A stretch of DNA of 64,000 nt from JACVRW01 sp963728155 (GCA_963728155.1 CAVSJF010000024.1:47650-111649), one strand, 5' to 3'. Counted from the stretch's first letter, positions 8,663 to 18,260 are shown. Notes: generated by a model not told the origin, from the letters alone. Made by a program: numbers and translations.

Positions 8663-9288
8663 TGGAGTCCGCCTCGATAACGGCGGGGGCCGCCGCCCAG
8701 GACCACCACGAGCACCACGGTCCGCCCCCGGCCAACCGCTCCTCGCGGGTGGAGGCGCAGTACCTGGGGATGCTGCTCTTCATCATCTCCGAGATCATGC
8801 TCTTCGGAGCGTTCTTCACGGCCTACTTCTTCATCCGGGTCGTGAACCAGGCCGAGTGGTTTCCGATCGACGGCGTCGAGCTACCGGTGTTCATCGCGGG
8901 CATCAACACGGCCATCCTGATCTCCTCGAGCTTCACCATGCACTGGGCCCTCGAGGCCGCCCGCAACGAGAACCGCCGCGGGCTGGAGGTGGGCCTTCTG
9001 ACCACGGCGATGCTGGGCCTCACCTTCCTGTGCATCCAGGTCAACGAGTACATCCACCTCGGCTTCTCCCCCTCCGACAACGCTCAGGGCTCGATCTTCT
9101 ACGGGCTGACCGGCCTGCACGGCGCGCACGTGTTCGTGGGCCTGACGCTGCTCACGTTCGCCACGGTGCGCGCCTTCCGAGGCCACTTCAGCGCGAAGGA
9201 GCACCGCGGCGTCGAGGTGCCCGGCATCTACTGGCACTTCGTCGATGTCATGTGGGTCTTCGTGTTTTCGACGCTCTACCTGCTCTAG
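8662..9288 (+). CDS. coxC: Cytochrome c oxidase subunit III
   Basis: A 208-residue membrane subunit that stabilises proton pumping by subunit I. After a His-rich cytoplasmic head come about five helices with the family pattern: LGMLLFIISEIMLFGAFFTA, then a middle helix pair, IQVNEYIHLGF, and GLHGAHVFVGLTLL. The closing helix is YWHFVDVMWVFVFSTLYLL. The length fits the five-helix form seen in actinobacteria. The start overlaps the stop of the duplicated UspA-like gene (TGATG), and a 36-residue membrane gene follows 4 bases later. Confidence 0.95.
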   Translation: MESASITAGAAAQDHHEHHGPPPANRSSRVEAQYLGMLLFIISEIMLFGAFFTAYFFIRVVNQAEWFPIDGVELPVFIAGINTAILISSSFTMHWALEAARNENRRGLEVGLLTTAMLGLTFLCIQVNEYIHLGFSPSDNAQGSIFYGLTGLHGAHVFVGLTLLTFATVRAFRGHFSAKEHRGVEVPGIYWHFVDVMWVFVFSTLYLL

Positions 9289-9292
9289 GGGC

Positions 9293-9403
9293 GTGCTCAA
9301 CCCGCTGCGCTCCGAGCAGGAGGCGTTTCGCTTCCTGCTCTACGTGATCGTCTTCGTCGCCGTCGTCCTGGCGATCTTCTTCCTGCTGCGGGCCCTTCTT
9401 TGA
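9293..9403 (+). CDS. 36-residue membrane microprotein at the end of the cox genes
   Basis: A short frame from GTG 9293-9295 to TGA 9401-9403. It has a polar head (LNPLRSEQEAFRFLLYV) running into a single hydrophobic helix (VIVFVAVVLAIFFLLRALL). It begins 4 bases after the coxC stop and its end overlaps the TTG start of the next gene, so it is embedded in a tightly packed operon. It could be a small structural subunit of the oxidase, comparable in size to subunit IIa/CcoQ-type proteins. No family is recognised and the assignment is positional. Confidence 0.55.
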   Translation: MLNPLRSEQEAFRFLLYVIVFVAVVLAIFFLLRALL

Positions 9404-10209
9404 ATCCCGACCTCGAGCTGGCCGAGCGGGCGGCCCGCGCGGCCGGCGAGGTCCTGCTCGGCTACTACGGCCGGGCGCCCGAGGGCCTCGGCTCGAAGTC
9501 CTCGGACACCGACATGGTCTCGGACGCGGACCGAGAGGCCGAGAAGACCATCCGGGAGCTGCTGGAGGCCGAGCGCCCGCGCGACGGGCTGCTGGCCGAG
9601 GAGGGCTCGAGCAGCGCGAGCGACAGCGGCAGGCGCTGGATCGTCGATCCACTCGACGGCACGATCAACTTCCTCTACGGCTTTCCGGCGTGGGGCGTGA
9701 GCGTGGCCCTGGAGGACGGCGAGGGCCTGGCCGTGGGCGTGGTCCACTCACCGGTCCACGACGAGACCTTCAAGGCCGTGCGGGGCGAGGGGGCCCGATT
9801 GGGTGAGCGCCCCCTGCGGGTGCGGGAAACCGGCGGGCTCGGCCGGGCCATGGTGGCCACGGGCTTCTCCTACGAGGCCGAGCGGCGCGCGCAGCAGGCG
9901 AAGGTGCTGGGGCGCCTTCTGCCCCGGGTGCGCGACATCCGCCGCGCCGGAGCGGCGGCCCTCGACCTGGCCTGGGTGGCCGCGGGCCGCGTGGACGCCT
10001 TCTACGAGCGCGGGCTTCAGGCCTGGGACCTGGCGGCCGGGCAGCTGCTGGTGGAGGAGGCGGGGGGTTCGGTGCTGGCGCTCGCAGGCACGCCGCCGGG
10101 AGTAATCGCGGCGGCGAACCCGGAGCTACTCGGGCAACTCGCCGAGCTGGTCGGTGAGGGCGGCCCCGCGGAGAATCCGCAGGGCCGCTCACCAACCGGC
10201 GGTACCTAG
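9400..10209 (+). CDS. Inositol monophosphatase family protein
   Basis: A 269-residue Mg2+-dependent phosphatase of the SuhB/IMPase fold. Metal-binding motifs are intact: EEGS for the first Glu, WIVDPLDGTINFLYG for the Asp-Pro-Leu-Asp-Gly-Thr loop, and AWDLAAGQLLVEEAGG near the C-terminus. Substrates in the family include inositol-1-phosphate, fructose-1,6-bisphosphate, histidinol phosphate and PAP, and sequence alone does not choose. TTG 9400 is the start used, since it overlaps the microprotein stop and gives a complete N-terminal helix. Its 3' end overlaps the convergent aldehyde dehydrogenase by 4 bases. Confidence 0.88.
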   Translation: MNPDLELAERAARAAGEVLLGYYGRAPEGLGSKSSDTDMVSDADREAEKTIRELLEAERPRDGLLAEEGSSSASDSGRRWIVDPLDGTINFLYGFPAWGVSVALEDGEGLAVGVVHSPVHDETFKAVRGEGARLGERPLRVRETGGLGRAMVATGFSYEAERRAQQAKVLGRLLPRVRDIRRAGAAALDLAWVAAGRVDAFYERGLQAWDLAAGQLLVEEAGGSVLALAGTPPGVIAAANPELLGQLAELVGEGGPAENPQGRSPTGGT

Positions 10210-11700
10210 AGGGCGACCACTACCGACTTGTTCTCCATGTAGTTATCGAGCACCTGGCCGCCCATCTCGCGGCCCCAGCCCGACTCCTTGTACCCGCCGA
10301 ACGGCATTGCGGCATCGAACACGTGATACGTATTGATCCACACCGTTCCCGCACGCAGCAGCTTCGCGGTGCGGTGGGCCTTGGAGATGTCACGGGTGAA
10401 CACACCCGCGGCCAGGCCGTAATCCGACTCGTTCGCGCTGTTGGCGATGTCCTCGGGCTTGTCGAACGGGATCGCGCACGCCACCGGCCCGAAGATCTCC
10501 TCGCGCACCACGGACATGTCGGGCGTGGTGTCGGTCAGGATCGTGGGCTGGACGAAGTAGCCGCGGTCACCGGAGCGATCGCCGCCGACCGCCACCTGGG
10601 CGCCGTCCTGCTTGCCGGCGTCGAGGTAGCCGAGCACCTTGCCGAACTGCTCGTCGGAGATCAGCGGGCCCATCTGGCTGTCTTCCTCGGTGCCCGGGCC
10701 GACCTTGATCTGCTTGGCCGCGTCGGCCACGCCGGAGACGACCTCGTCGAACGAGTCCTTCTGCACGAACAGCCGTGTGCCGGCGTTGCAGCACTGGCCG
10801 TGGTTGAAGAACACGGCGTGAGCCGCGCCCGCGATCGCGCTCTCCATGTCGGCGTCGGAGTACACGATGTTCGGCGACTTGCCGCCGAGCTCGAGCGTGA
10901 CCTTCTTGAGGTTGCCCGCCGCGGCCTTCACGATCAGCTTGCCGACCTCGGTGGAACCGGTGAAGGCGACCTTGTCGACGTCGTCGTGGGCGGCCAGGTG
11001 CGGCACCCGCGTCACCGAACCCGGTGACGATGTTCAGCACGCCGGCGGGCAGCCCGGCCTCCTGGATCAGCTCGCCGAGGCGAAGCGCGGACAGCGGAGT
11101 CTGCTCGGCGGGCTTGAGCACCACCGTGCAGCCGGCGGCCAGCGCCGGTCCCAGCTTCCACGCCGCCATCAGCAGCGGGAAGTTCCAGGGGATGATCTGT
11201 CCCACGACGCCCACCGGATCCTTCAGCGTGTACGCGTGGTACTCGCCCGGTGCCGGGATCGCCGAGATCGGAATCGTCGCGCCCTGGATCTTGGTCGGCC
11301 AGCCCGCCATATAGCGGAAGAGGTCCGCCGCCAGCGGCACGTCAGCCGCCTGGGCCACCGCGTACGGCTTGCCGTTGTCGAGCGAGTCGAGCATCGCCAG
11401 CTCGTCGGCGTTCTGCTCGATCAGCTCGGAGATCTTCCACAGGATCCGGCCTCGGTCCGAGGCGTTCATGGTCCGCCACTCAGAGCCGTCGGCAAAGGCC
11501 TTGCGCGCGGCCTTGATGGCTCGCTCGATGTCCTCGGACTCTCCATGAGCCACGTCGGCCAGCTTCTCTTCGGTGGCCGGGTTCAGCGTCTCGAATGTCT
11601 TCCCCGACGCTGCGGGCACCCACTCCCCGCCGATAAGCAGGTTGTGGTCAGCAGCGACAAAGCTCTCTGCTTGGGGCTCGCGGGCTACAGCTACAGCCAT
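10206..11700 (-). CDS. NAD-dependent aldehyde dehydrogenase, one frameshift
   Basis: A class-I-like aldehyde dehydrogenase of about 498 residues, oxidising an aldehyde to an acid. Landmarks in order are IIPWNFPLLMAAWKLGPAL, LKPAEQTPLSAL, the coenzyme loop FTGSTEVG, the base ELGGKSPNIV, the nucleophile FFNHGQCCNAG and the closing GGYKESGWGREMG. The frame breaks at about 11012-11018: VTGFGDAGAA must drop one base to continue LAAHDDVDKVAFTGS. ATG 11698-11700 is chosen because GAGGAGAG lies just upstream. A dihaem cytochrome c gene precedes it on the same strand with a gap of about 115 bases, though a functional link is not shown. Confidence 0.88.
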
Positions 11701-11816
11701 GTGTTCTCTCTCCTCTGGCACGCGAGAACGCGCGCTCGTTCCGGATGCGTAAATCGATACCGCCTGAGAAGGAATTATTCCCCAAATTCGGGGTTCCTAA
11801 GCGTTTCCGAGGGCGC

Positions 11817-12495
11817 CTAGTTGCCCAGCAGATACTTCGACCAGCGCCTGAGTCTGCTTCTCGTTCAGGCGGCCCTCGTACGCCGGCATCACGCCCGCCT
11901 GGAAGCCCTCAACGGTGTAGGCCTCCGGCTTGAGGATGGACTCGGATACGTACTCCTCGGCGGACAGGTCGGTGCGATTGCCGGCCTGCGCGGCAAGCTC
12001 GTCGAGGTTGGGCCCGATGTTGGCGTTGGTGCCCGCCTTGCCGAACGTGTGGCAGGCGCCGCAACCCGCAGCGGTGAAGATCTGCTCCCCGGTGGTGGCG
12101 CCGGCCAGCCCGGCCTGGGCCAGCGCGCCGTCGTCCTCCCCGCTGCGCGAGGCGGCGAAGGCGACGTAGGCCGCCACGTCGCTGGCGTCCTGGCCCTCGA
12201 CCAGCCCCGCCGGCATCTGGCTGCTCTTGCGCGGATGGAGGATCTGAGCGTGGACGATCCCCTCCACGGTCTTGCGACCCTCCCCGTCGGCGAGCGCGGT
12301 GCGGAAGGAGGCATCGAGGCTGGGACCGGTCTTGCCCTGGGTGCCCGCGCGGGCCAGCACGTGACAGGAGCCGCAGCGCTCGGTGAACAGCGCCTTGCCG
12401 TTGGCGAGGTCGTCCTCCTCACGCCCGCAGGCGGACAGGAGCAGCGCGAGCGCTGCCACGAGAAGCGGCACGGTCGTGTTCCGGGCAAGGCTCAA
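11817..12495 (-). CDS. Dihaem cytochrome c lipoprotein
   Basis: A secreted electron carrier of about 225 residues, anchored by a lipid: the signal peptide ends in the lipobox LLLSACG. Two haem-binding motifs are present, CGSCH at about residue 41 and CGACH at about residue 145. Each is followed by a plausible Met ligand region (SSQMPAGL, GVMPAYEG). As written the frame runs to 11797 with an odd tail, VSAGQLGALGNA. Removing one A near 11833 gives LVEYLLGN and a stop at 11817-11819, the usual end of cytochrome c domains, so that end is given here. It could feed electrons to the nearby cox enzyme. Confidence 0.85.
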
Positions 12496-13957
12496 GAGGC
12501 GGGAACATTATCCGCTGGAGAAGCCGGATAGGGAAGAGCGTCAAGGCGCCCTTCGGCGGCCTCGATCACCCGTTCGGCGACGCTTTCCCAGGCGTAGTGC
12601 GCCGCGGCCTGCTCGGCCAGCGCCGCCCTGGCGCGTTCGCGCTCCTGCGGATCGAGCCGCATCCAGGCCACCAGCTTGGCGGCGATCTGGTCCACGGCGT
12701 CGGGCCCCACCTGGAAGGAGAGCAGGGGCCGCAGGTGCTCGGGGAGGGCCGGGGCGAGCGTGGCCGTGACCTCGGCCATTCCCGAGTGATGGGCCGAAAG
12801 AGGCAGCACGCCGCACGCCGCCGCCTCGGCCGCCACCATGCCGAAGGCCTCGGGGAAGGTGCTCGGCATCACCTGCGCCTCGCAGACCGGAAGCAGATCG
12901 GGCAGGTCCTCATACTCCAGGCGCCCGGTGAAGTGAATCCGGTCGGCGGCGGCGGGTGCCGCGGCGAGCCACGCCTCATCCACCCGCCCGAGGAAATCGC
13001 TCAGGTAGCGAAGCTGCCCGGGCGGCCCGCCCTCGAGCTCGCGCCCGCGGGCGGCAATGTCGCGCAGGTCGTCGAGGTCGCGCCGGCGAATGGCGTCCAC
13101 GAACCGGCGCATGGTGTCCCGGTAGTTGCCAAAGCCGACGATCACGAGGCGCGCGTCGGGAATCTCGGCCACCACGCTGGGCCACGCGGCGAGCAGCAGG
13201 TCGACGCCCTTCGACACGATCAATTTGCCGACGAAGCTGACGATACGGTCGCGTTCGGGGTCGAGCGCGCGCACCGCCTCGGCCGCGCCGCTCTCACCTC
13301 CCCACGACGCGGTGACTGCCGGACTCGAGCTTCGCGGTCAGCGCCTCGAGGTCGGCAGAGCCGGGGCGAAAGGAGTGAACGTCCACTCCGGGAGGGCCGA
13401 GGCGCGTGCGCTCGGGCAGGCTGGGCTCGTCGCTTGAGCACCTCCCAGAGGCTCGCTCCCGTGTGGTGGGACCCCACCAGAACTCCGGAGGCCGCGCGTA
13501 TTCCCTCGAGGGCGTAGGGCAGGAAGCGGGGGTTGGGGCGCACGGTGTACTCGAGGGCGCTGCCGTGGACCTTCACCGCGTAGGGCGCGCGGCCGGCCAG
13601 CGCCCGGGCCAGGATCAGCGGCCCCATGATCAGGTGGTTGGCCAGAGCTACGTCGGGTGCCGGCAGATCGCGCACGGCGGCGACGTTGGCCTCGATGTAG
13701 TGGTCGAGCTCCGCGTCGGTGAGGTCGGAGAAGGGCTTGGCCTCGAAGCCCTCGTACTCGTCGGCTACGTAAACGGGGAGGATGCGCCCGATGTCGGGGT
13801 TGTGGACGGTCACGCCCTCGGGCGGCTCCCAGGCACGGTCCTGGCAGACCATGTCGACCTCATGGCCAAGGCGAGCCAGGGCCTCGGCGAGGTTGACGTT
13901 GTAGATGTTGCTGCCCGTCCCGCGCAGCAGGTAGCCGTGGAATATCTGTATCCGCAT
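12492..13957 (-). CDS. GT4-family glycosyltransferase, two frameshifts
   Basis: A GT-B glycosyltransferase of about 488 residues. The N-terminal acceptor domain begins MRIQIFHGYLLRGTGSNIY and contains ALANHLIMGPLILARALAG and VKVHGSALEY. The donor domain has SFVGKLIVSKGVDLLLAAW and the E-x7-E region FPEAFGMVAAEAAACG. Between them the frame changes near 13430 (into SLPERTRLGPPGVDVHSFRPG, a typical linker) and back near 13290. The donor sugar is not predictable. The gene overlaps the cytochrome c start by 4 bases, so the two may be co-transcribed. The divergent zinc-ribbon gene starts 33 bases from its ATG. Confidence 0.82.
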
Positions 13958-13990
13958 TGCCCTCCGTCGCCCTCGCTATTGTCCGCCTCG

Positions 13991-14260
13991 ATGCCTGAGC
14001 GTCAGAAGTATCGCCTGCGGGCCCGCTCGGACCGCGAGATCCTTCGCGAAGCCGAGGCCGGCAAGCGCTACGTCGACCGCGAGAGCGGCGAGGAGCTGAA
14101 GGTCGTCGGGGCGGTGCTGCCGCTCGCGCCGTCGCCCAGCGACCTGCCCTACTCGGTCGAGAACCTCAGGTTGTGCGGGTGTTCGCTCGAGCAGCTGGTT
14201 CAGAAGGACCTGAACGACTGCCCTCACTGCGGCCGCCGCCTGCCGGCCGTCGAGCGCTGA
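13991..14260 (+). CDS. Small protein with a C-terminal zinc-ribbon-like CxC/CxxC pair
   Basis: An 89-residue protein starting MPERQKYRLRARSDREILRE with a charged helical head. The end carries LCGCSLEQL and then DCPHCGRRL. The CxC and CxxC pairs could hold one zinc ion. I do not recognise a named family. It may be an adaptor or a small nucleic-acid-associated protein, but nothing decides this. It lies 33 bases from the divergent glycosyltransferase start and overlaps the lipoprotein gene that follows, if that gene starts at CTG 14257. Confidence 0.6.
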   Translation: MPERQKYRLRARSDREILREAEAGKRYVDRESGEELKVVGAVLPLAPSPSDLPYSVENLRLCGCSLEQLVQKDLNDCPHCGRRLPAVER

Positions 14261-14604
14261 CCCTGCGACGGGTTCTCAGCCTGGTGGCGGCCCTGGCCGC
14301 CTGCGGAGCCCTCCTGGGCTGCGGCGGTGACGACGAGCCCGAGCCCGAACGGCCGGTCACGGTGCCCGAGGTGACGGTCCCCCAGAGGGACTACGACGAG
14401 CCCCCGCCCACCGAGACCGAGCCCGAAACCACCCCGACCGAGCCCACCGAGACCACCCCGCCGCCGGAGGATGACGGCGGCACCACGGCGCCCGAGCCCG
14501 AGGAGCCGACCGACACCCCCGAGAACGACACCCCGCCGCCCGAGGACAGCCCGGCCGAGCGCTTCGAGGAGTTCTGCAACGACAATCCGGGCGCCTGCGG
14601 GTAG
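14257..14604 (+). CDS. Pro/Thr/Glu-rich lipoprotein
   Basis: A predicted surface lipoprotein of about 115 residues. The reading TLRRVLSLVAALAACGALLGCGG is a textbook lipoprotein signal (basic head, hydrophobic core, lipobox ALLGC). The mature part is a low-complexity Pro-Thr-Glu stretch with repeated TETEPETTP-like units. It ends in a short acidic segment with two cysteines (FCNDNPGACG). The start is uncertain: CTG 14257 gives a proper signal peptide, but it is a rare start codon. GTG 14173 would add a long N-terminus overlapping the upstream gene. The function is unknown; the extended chain probably works as a wall-spanning linker. Confidence 0.55.
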   Translation: MTLRRVLSLVAALAACGALLGCGGDDEPEPERPVTVPEVTVPQRDYDEPPPTETEPETTPTEPTETTPPPEDDGGTTAPEPEEPTDTPENDTPPPEDSPAERFEEFCNDNPGACG

Positions 14605-14608
14605 GACC

Positions 14609-16195
14609 TCAGACCACCGATTCGAGGGCGGCGCGGGCATCGGGGAGCGCTGCGACGCGTCCGTCGTGCTCGAGCAGCAGGAAGCGGTCCAGGCAGCGCA
14701 GGAACGCGCGGTCGTGAGATACCGCAACGACGGTGCCCTCGAAGCCGTCGAGCGCCGACTCGAGCGCATCGGCAGAGTCGACGTCGAGGTTGTCGGTGGG
14801 CTCGTCGAGCAGCAGCAGGTTGTGGCCCTCGGCCTCCAGGCAGAGGATCTCGAGGCGCGCCTTCTCCCCGCCTGAGAGCGTCTCATAGCTGCGGTTGGAT
14901 GCGTCCGCGAGGCCATAGCGGGCGAGGGCGCGCATCGTCGCCTCCCTCGCCTTGAGGCGCTCGACGAGGATGTCGAGGACCTTGCGGCGCGCGAAGTCCG
15001 GGCGCGCGTTGAGCTGCGTGAAGAGTCCGGGCGACACGCGCGGCCCCACCACGATATCGCCGGAGTGAGCCACGGGCTCGCCTGCCAGGAGGCGGATCAG
15101 ATGTGTCTTGCCCGATCCGTTTGGCCCAATCAGGCCCACCCGCTCGCCGTAGTGGATCTCCTCCGAGAACGCCCGGACCAGCCCTTCGATCGACACAGCG
15201 CGCAGGTCGAGCACGCGGCGAGCGGAGTCGCCACCGCGCAGGCGTACGCTGATCTGGTGGTCGCCGACCGGCTTGGGAGGGGGGCCTTCCGCCACGAACC
15301 GCTTCCAGCGCGTCTCGGCGGCATCGGCGCGCTTGGCCCAGCTGTCCGCGTAGCGCGCGCGCTCCTTGAAGATGCGAACGCGATCGCGCAGGCGCTTCTC
15401 CTCCTCCTGCCAGCGTCCCAGACGGTCGCCCATCAGCCTCTGGCGGTGCTCGCGAGCCTCCGGATAGGTCGCGTAGGAGCCGCCGTGCACCCACGCGCCC
15501 GAACCCTCGAGGGTGACGATCGAGTCGCAGGCGGCAGCGAGCAGCTCACGGTCATGCGAGATGATCAGAACCGTCTTGCGCGTCGTACGAATGAGCGCCT
15601 CGAGGGCCCGCTTGGCCGGGATGTCGAGGAAGTTGTCGGGCTCGTCGAGGAGCAGCACGTCAGCCTCGGAGGCGAACAGCAGATCGAGGACGAGTCGCTT
15701 GCGCTCACCGCCCGAGAGCGTGGCTGCGGGCCGATCACCAACTTCGCCGAGACCGGCGCGGACGATGCGCCGGCAGGCGGCATCCCACTGACCCTCCAGC
15801 TCGTAGCCGCCCAAGCCGGCCCACGTGCCGATCTCCTCTCCGAGCCGCACCCCGGCGGCGTCGTCACCGGCCGCCAGATCGCGCTCCGCTCGGAGCATTG
15901 CCAGCCCCGTATCGCGCATCCGCTTCGGAGCCACCGACAGCAGCAGCCGGCGCACGCTGCCCTCGCCGCCCACGACCTGTTGAGCCATGTAGGCGGCTTC
16001 TCCGCCGTGGGCGACGGTGCCTTCCGCGGGCTCCAACTCACCCGCAAGAATTCTCAGCAGCGTACTCTTGCCGACGCCGTTGGCGCCGATCAGACCGGCG
16101 TGGCCCCTCTGCGCCACCCGGAAAGTAACGCCGTCGAAGAGAAGGTCGCCACCAGGATGGGCGTACGCGAGGTTGGAGACCGCGATGTGGCTCAC
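14609..16195 (-). CDS. ABC-F family ATPase (ribosome-associated type)
   Basis: A soluble protein of 528 residues with two ABC cassettes and no membrane domain. Cassette 1 has GANGVGKST, LSGGERKRL and VLLLDEPDNFLD; cassette 2 has GPNGSGKTHL, LSGGEKARL and LLLLDEPTDNLD. The linker between them is long, basic and coiled-coil-like (RLGRWQEEEKRLRDRVRIF), as in ABC-F proteins that enter the ribosomal E site. Members act in translation regulation or antibiotic resistance, and the paralogue group cannot be set here. GTG 16193-16195 overlaps the thymidine phosphorylase stop. Confidence 0.9.
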   Translation of the reverse strand: MSHIAVSNLAYAHPGGDLLFDGVTFRVAQRGHAGLIGANGVGKSTLLRILAGELEPAEGTVAHGGEAAYMAQQVVGGEGSVRRLLLSVAPKRMRDTGLAMLRAERDLAAGDDAAGVRLGEEIGTWAGLGGYELEGQWDAACRRIVRAGLGEVGDRPAATLSGGERKRLVLDLLFASEADVLLLDEPDNFLDIPAKRALEALIRTTRKTVLIISHDRELLAAACDSIVTLEGSGAWVHGGSYATYPEAREHRQRLMGDRLGRWQEEEKRLRDRVRIFKERARYADSWAKRADAAETRWKRFVAEGPPPKPVGDHQISVRLRGGDSARRVLDLRAVSIEGLVRAFSEEIHYGERVGLIGPNGSGKTHLIRLLAGEPVAHSGDIVVGPRVSPGLFTQLNARPDFARRKVLDILVERLKAREATMRALARYGLADASNRSYETLSGGEKARLEILCLEAEGHNLLLLDEPTDNLDVDSADALESALDGFEGTVVAVSHDRAFLRCLDRFLLLEHDGRVAALPDARAALESVV

Positions 16196-17508
16196 GAGAG
16201 CCGCTCGCCCACCACCTCATGCACCACCGGGGCACGCTCGACCGGCTCCTCCGACCAGCTCAAGGCGGCCTGGATGTCCGCCGCGGCCTCGTGGGCCGCG
16301 TCCTGATCGTTGGCCAGCACCACCGCGACGACGGTCTCGGGATCGGCCTCGTCCCCGATCTCGGCCAGGAAGTGCAGGCCCACCGCCAGGTCGATCCCGT
16401 CGCCTTTGCGCAGGCGGCCCGCCCCCACGCGGGCCGCGGCGTGGCCGATCTCCTCGGCGTCGACCGCTTCGAGCCAGCCGTCGCGCCCCGCCTTGACCTC
16501 GTGCTGCACCGGGGCCTGGGGCAGCAGCGACTCGTCCTCCACCACCCGAGGATCGCCGCCCTGGGCCTCGACGAAACGCCGGAAGCGCTCCAGCGCGGCG
16601 CCGCTCCCCAGAGCGTCGCGCGCTTTCTCAGCGCCCTCGTCGGCATCTCCGGCGAGGCCGGCGAGCACCGCCATGTGCCCGGCGAGCGTCACGCACAGCT
16701 CGGCAAAGCGCCCGCTGCGCTCGCCGCGCAGGACCTCGATCGCCTCGCTCACCTCGATCGAGTTGCCCACCGCGTCGGCGAGCGGCTGGCCCATGTCGGT
16801 GATCAGCGCCCCGGTGGCCCGCCCGCCCTCCTCGCCCAGGGCCACGCACAGCTCGGCCAGCTCCCGCGCGCCCTCGAGGTCCTCCATGAACGCGCCCGAG
16901 CCGGTCTTCACGTCGAGCAGGATGGCCTCGGCGCCGCCCGCCAGCTTCTTGCTCATCACGCTGGACGCGATCAGGGCGATGTTGTCGACCGTGGCGGTCA
17001 CGTCGCGCAGCCCATACATCGCCTTGTCCGCCGGCACGAGATCGGCGGTCTGCGCGCACACCGCGAGCCCGATCTCCTCCACCTGGGAGATCAGCTCGTC
17101 GCTCGAGAGCTCGGTGCGCATCCCCGGGATGGCGTCCAGCTTGTCCAGCGTGCCGCCGGTATGGCCGAGCCCGTGGCCGGAGAGCTTGACCACCTGCATG
17201 CCGAGCTCGGCGGCGAGGGGGGCCACCACCAACGTGGTCCCGTCCCCCACACCGCCCGTCGAGTGCTTGTCGACGGTCGGCCCCGAGAGCCGGGAGAGGT
17301 CCAGCCGGTCTCCGGACTCCACCATCGCGTGGGTCAGGGCCACCGCCTCGTCGCGCGAGAAGCCCTTCAGGTAGCCGGCCATGAGGAAGGCCGACATCTG
17401 ATAGTCGGGCACATCCTCGCGCGCGTAGGCGAGGACGAAATCGTGGAGTTCCACAGCCGGCAGCTCGCGCCCGTCGCGCTTGGCGGCGATCAGTTCGACG
17501 GGTCGCAG
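16192..17508 (-). CDS. deoA: Thymidine/pyrimidine-nucleoside phosphorylase
   Basis: This enzyme splits thymidine or uridine with phosphate to give the base and (deoxy)ribose-1-phosphate. The family signature SGHGLGHTGGTLDKLDAIPG is intact, as are the phosphate-binding KHSTGGVGDGTT and LDVKTGSGAFM. The fold continues upstream of GTG 17454 as PVELIAAKRDGRELPAVELH, the usual N-terminus. The best full-length start is therefore CTG 17506-17508 (about 438 residues), a rare codon; GTG 17454 would truncate helix 1. It overlaps the end of the secreted-protein gene upstream, and a nucleoside transporter lies beyond that gene in the opposite direction, consistent with nucleoside salvage. Confidence 0.92.
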   Translation of the reverse strand: MRPVELIAAKRDGRELPAVELHDFVLAYAREDVPDYQMSAFLMAGYLKGFSRDEAVALTHAMVESGDRLDLSRLSGPTVDKHSTGGVGDGTTLVVAPLAAELGMQVVKLSGHGLGHTGGTLDKLDAIPGMRTELSSDELISQVEEIGLAVCAQTADLVPADKAMYGLRDVTATVDNIALIASSVMSKKLAGGAEAILLDVKTGSGAFMEDLEGARELAELCVALGEEGGRATGALITDMGQPLADAVGNSIEVSEAIEVLRGERSGRFAELCVTLAGHMAVLAGLAGDADEGAEKARDALGSGAALERFRRFVEAQGGDPRVVEDESLLPQAPVQHEVKAGRDGWLEAVDAEEIGHAAARVGAGRLRKGDGIDLAVGLHFLAEIGDEADPETVVAVVLANDQDAAHEAAADIQAALSWSEEPVERAPVVHEVVGERLS

Positions 17509-18260
17509 AACTCGAGGAACCCCCCCAGCGGACCGATGAAATCGGACACGTTCGTACGCTGAACCTCATCAGGCTCCAACTGGATGAACAGTCGCCGCCC
17601 GAGCCCCGAGACCACCACCGCAGCGGCTCGGCCGGCGTCGCCGTAGTAACCGATCGCTCCGTTCAGTGGCGTCGCGTCGGGACCGGCCAGAGGGACGATT
17701 GCGCGCGCCAGCAGCTCGAGCGGAGGCGCTCCTGATTGGCCCGCCCAGAAGGTCAGGAGCTGCGAGTGGGTTGGACAGCCTTCCAATCCCGCCTCTTCGG
17801 CCGCGCGACCGGCGTTGTACAAGACGGCTGCGAGTGAGTTGGCCTTCGCCGACTCGTCGAGGTAAACGGCTCCCAACTCGGTCAGAGCGAGAGTCGCGAT
17901 GCGCGGGTGCATCCGCCGGTCGAGGAACACCGCGCAGTAATCGATCCCAGGGGTCCTCTGGCCGATGCGCACTCGAAGGGTCCTTCCGCGCTTGGGAGCC
18001 CGAAAGCCGGCCTCCGAGCTGAAGGAGGGATTCCGGTCTCGAGGGTCGGCGGGGAGATCGACGCAAGAGACGAGCAACCTCCGGCCCGCGACCCGCCGCC
18101 AGAGCCGGTCGGCACGTGGCGTGAACTTCATCACGATCGCGGCCCGCTTCTTGAAGATGCGCACGCCGTCGGCCTCCCCCACCGGCAGCTGAGCACCGGC
18201 CGAGGGAACGGCTACCAAAGAAAGCAGCGCGGTCAGGGCGACGGCCCTCGCAAGCCTCAT
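17490..18260 (-). CDS. Secreted hypothetical protein
   Basis: A 256-residue exported protein with a clear signal peptide, MRLARAVALTALLSLVAVPS, cleaved after SAGA. I do not recognise the mature domain. Two halves are visible: a beta-rich part with LLVSCVDLPAD and DYCAVFLD, then a part with conserved-looking GCPTHSQLLTFW. Four or five cysteines could form disulfides. It shares a 48-base divergent promoter region with the nucleoside transporter gene and overlaps the thymidine phosphorylase start by about 19 bases, so it is probably the first gene of that operon. Confidence 0.6.
   Translation of the reverse strand: MRLARAVALTALLSLVAVPSAGAQLPVGEADGVRIFKKRAAIVMKFTPRADRLWRRVAGRRLLVSCVDLPADPRDRNPSFSSEAGFRAPKRGRTLRVRIGQRTPGIDYCAVFLDRRMHPRIATLALTELGAVYLDESAKANSLAAVLYNAGRAAEEAGLEGCPTHSQLLTFWAGQSGAPPLELLARAIVPLAGPDATPLNGAIGYYGDAGRAAAVVVSGLGRRLFIQLEPDEVQRTNVSDFIGPLGGFLEFCDPSN

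Noticed and set aside
15065..17562. Long plus-strand frames opposite the ABC-F and deoA genes
   Set aside because: They are antisense shadows; the minus-strand genes carry all family motifs.
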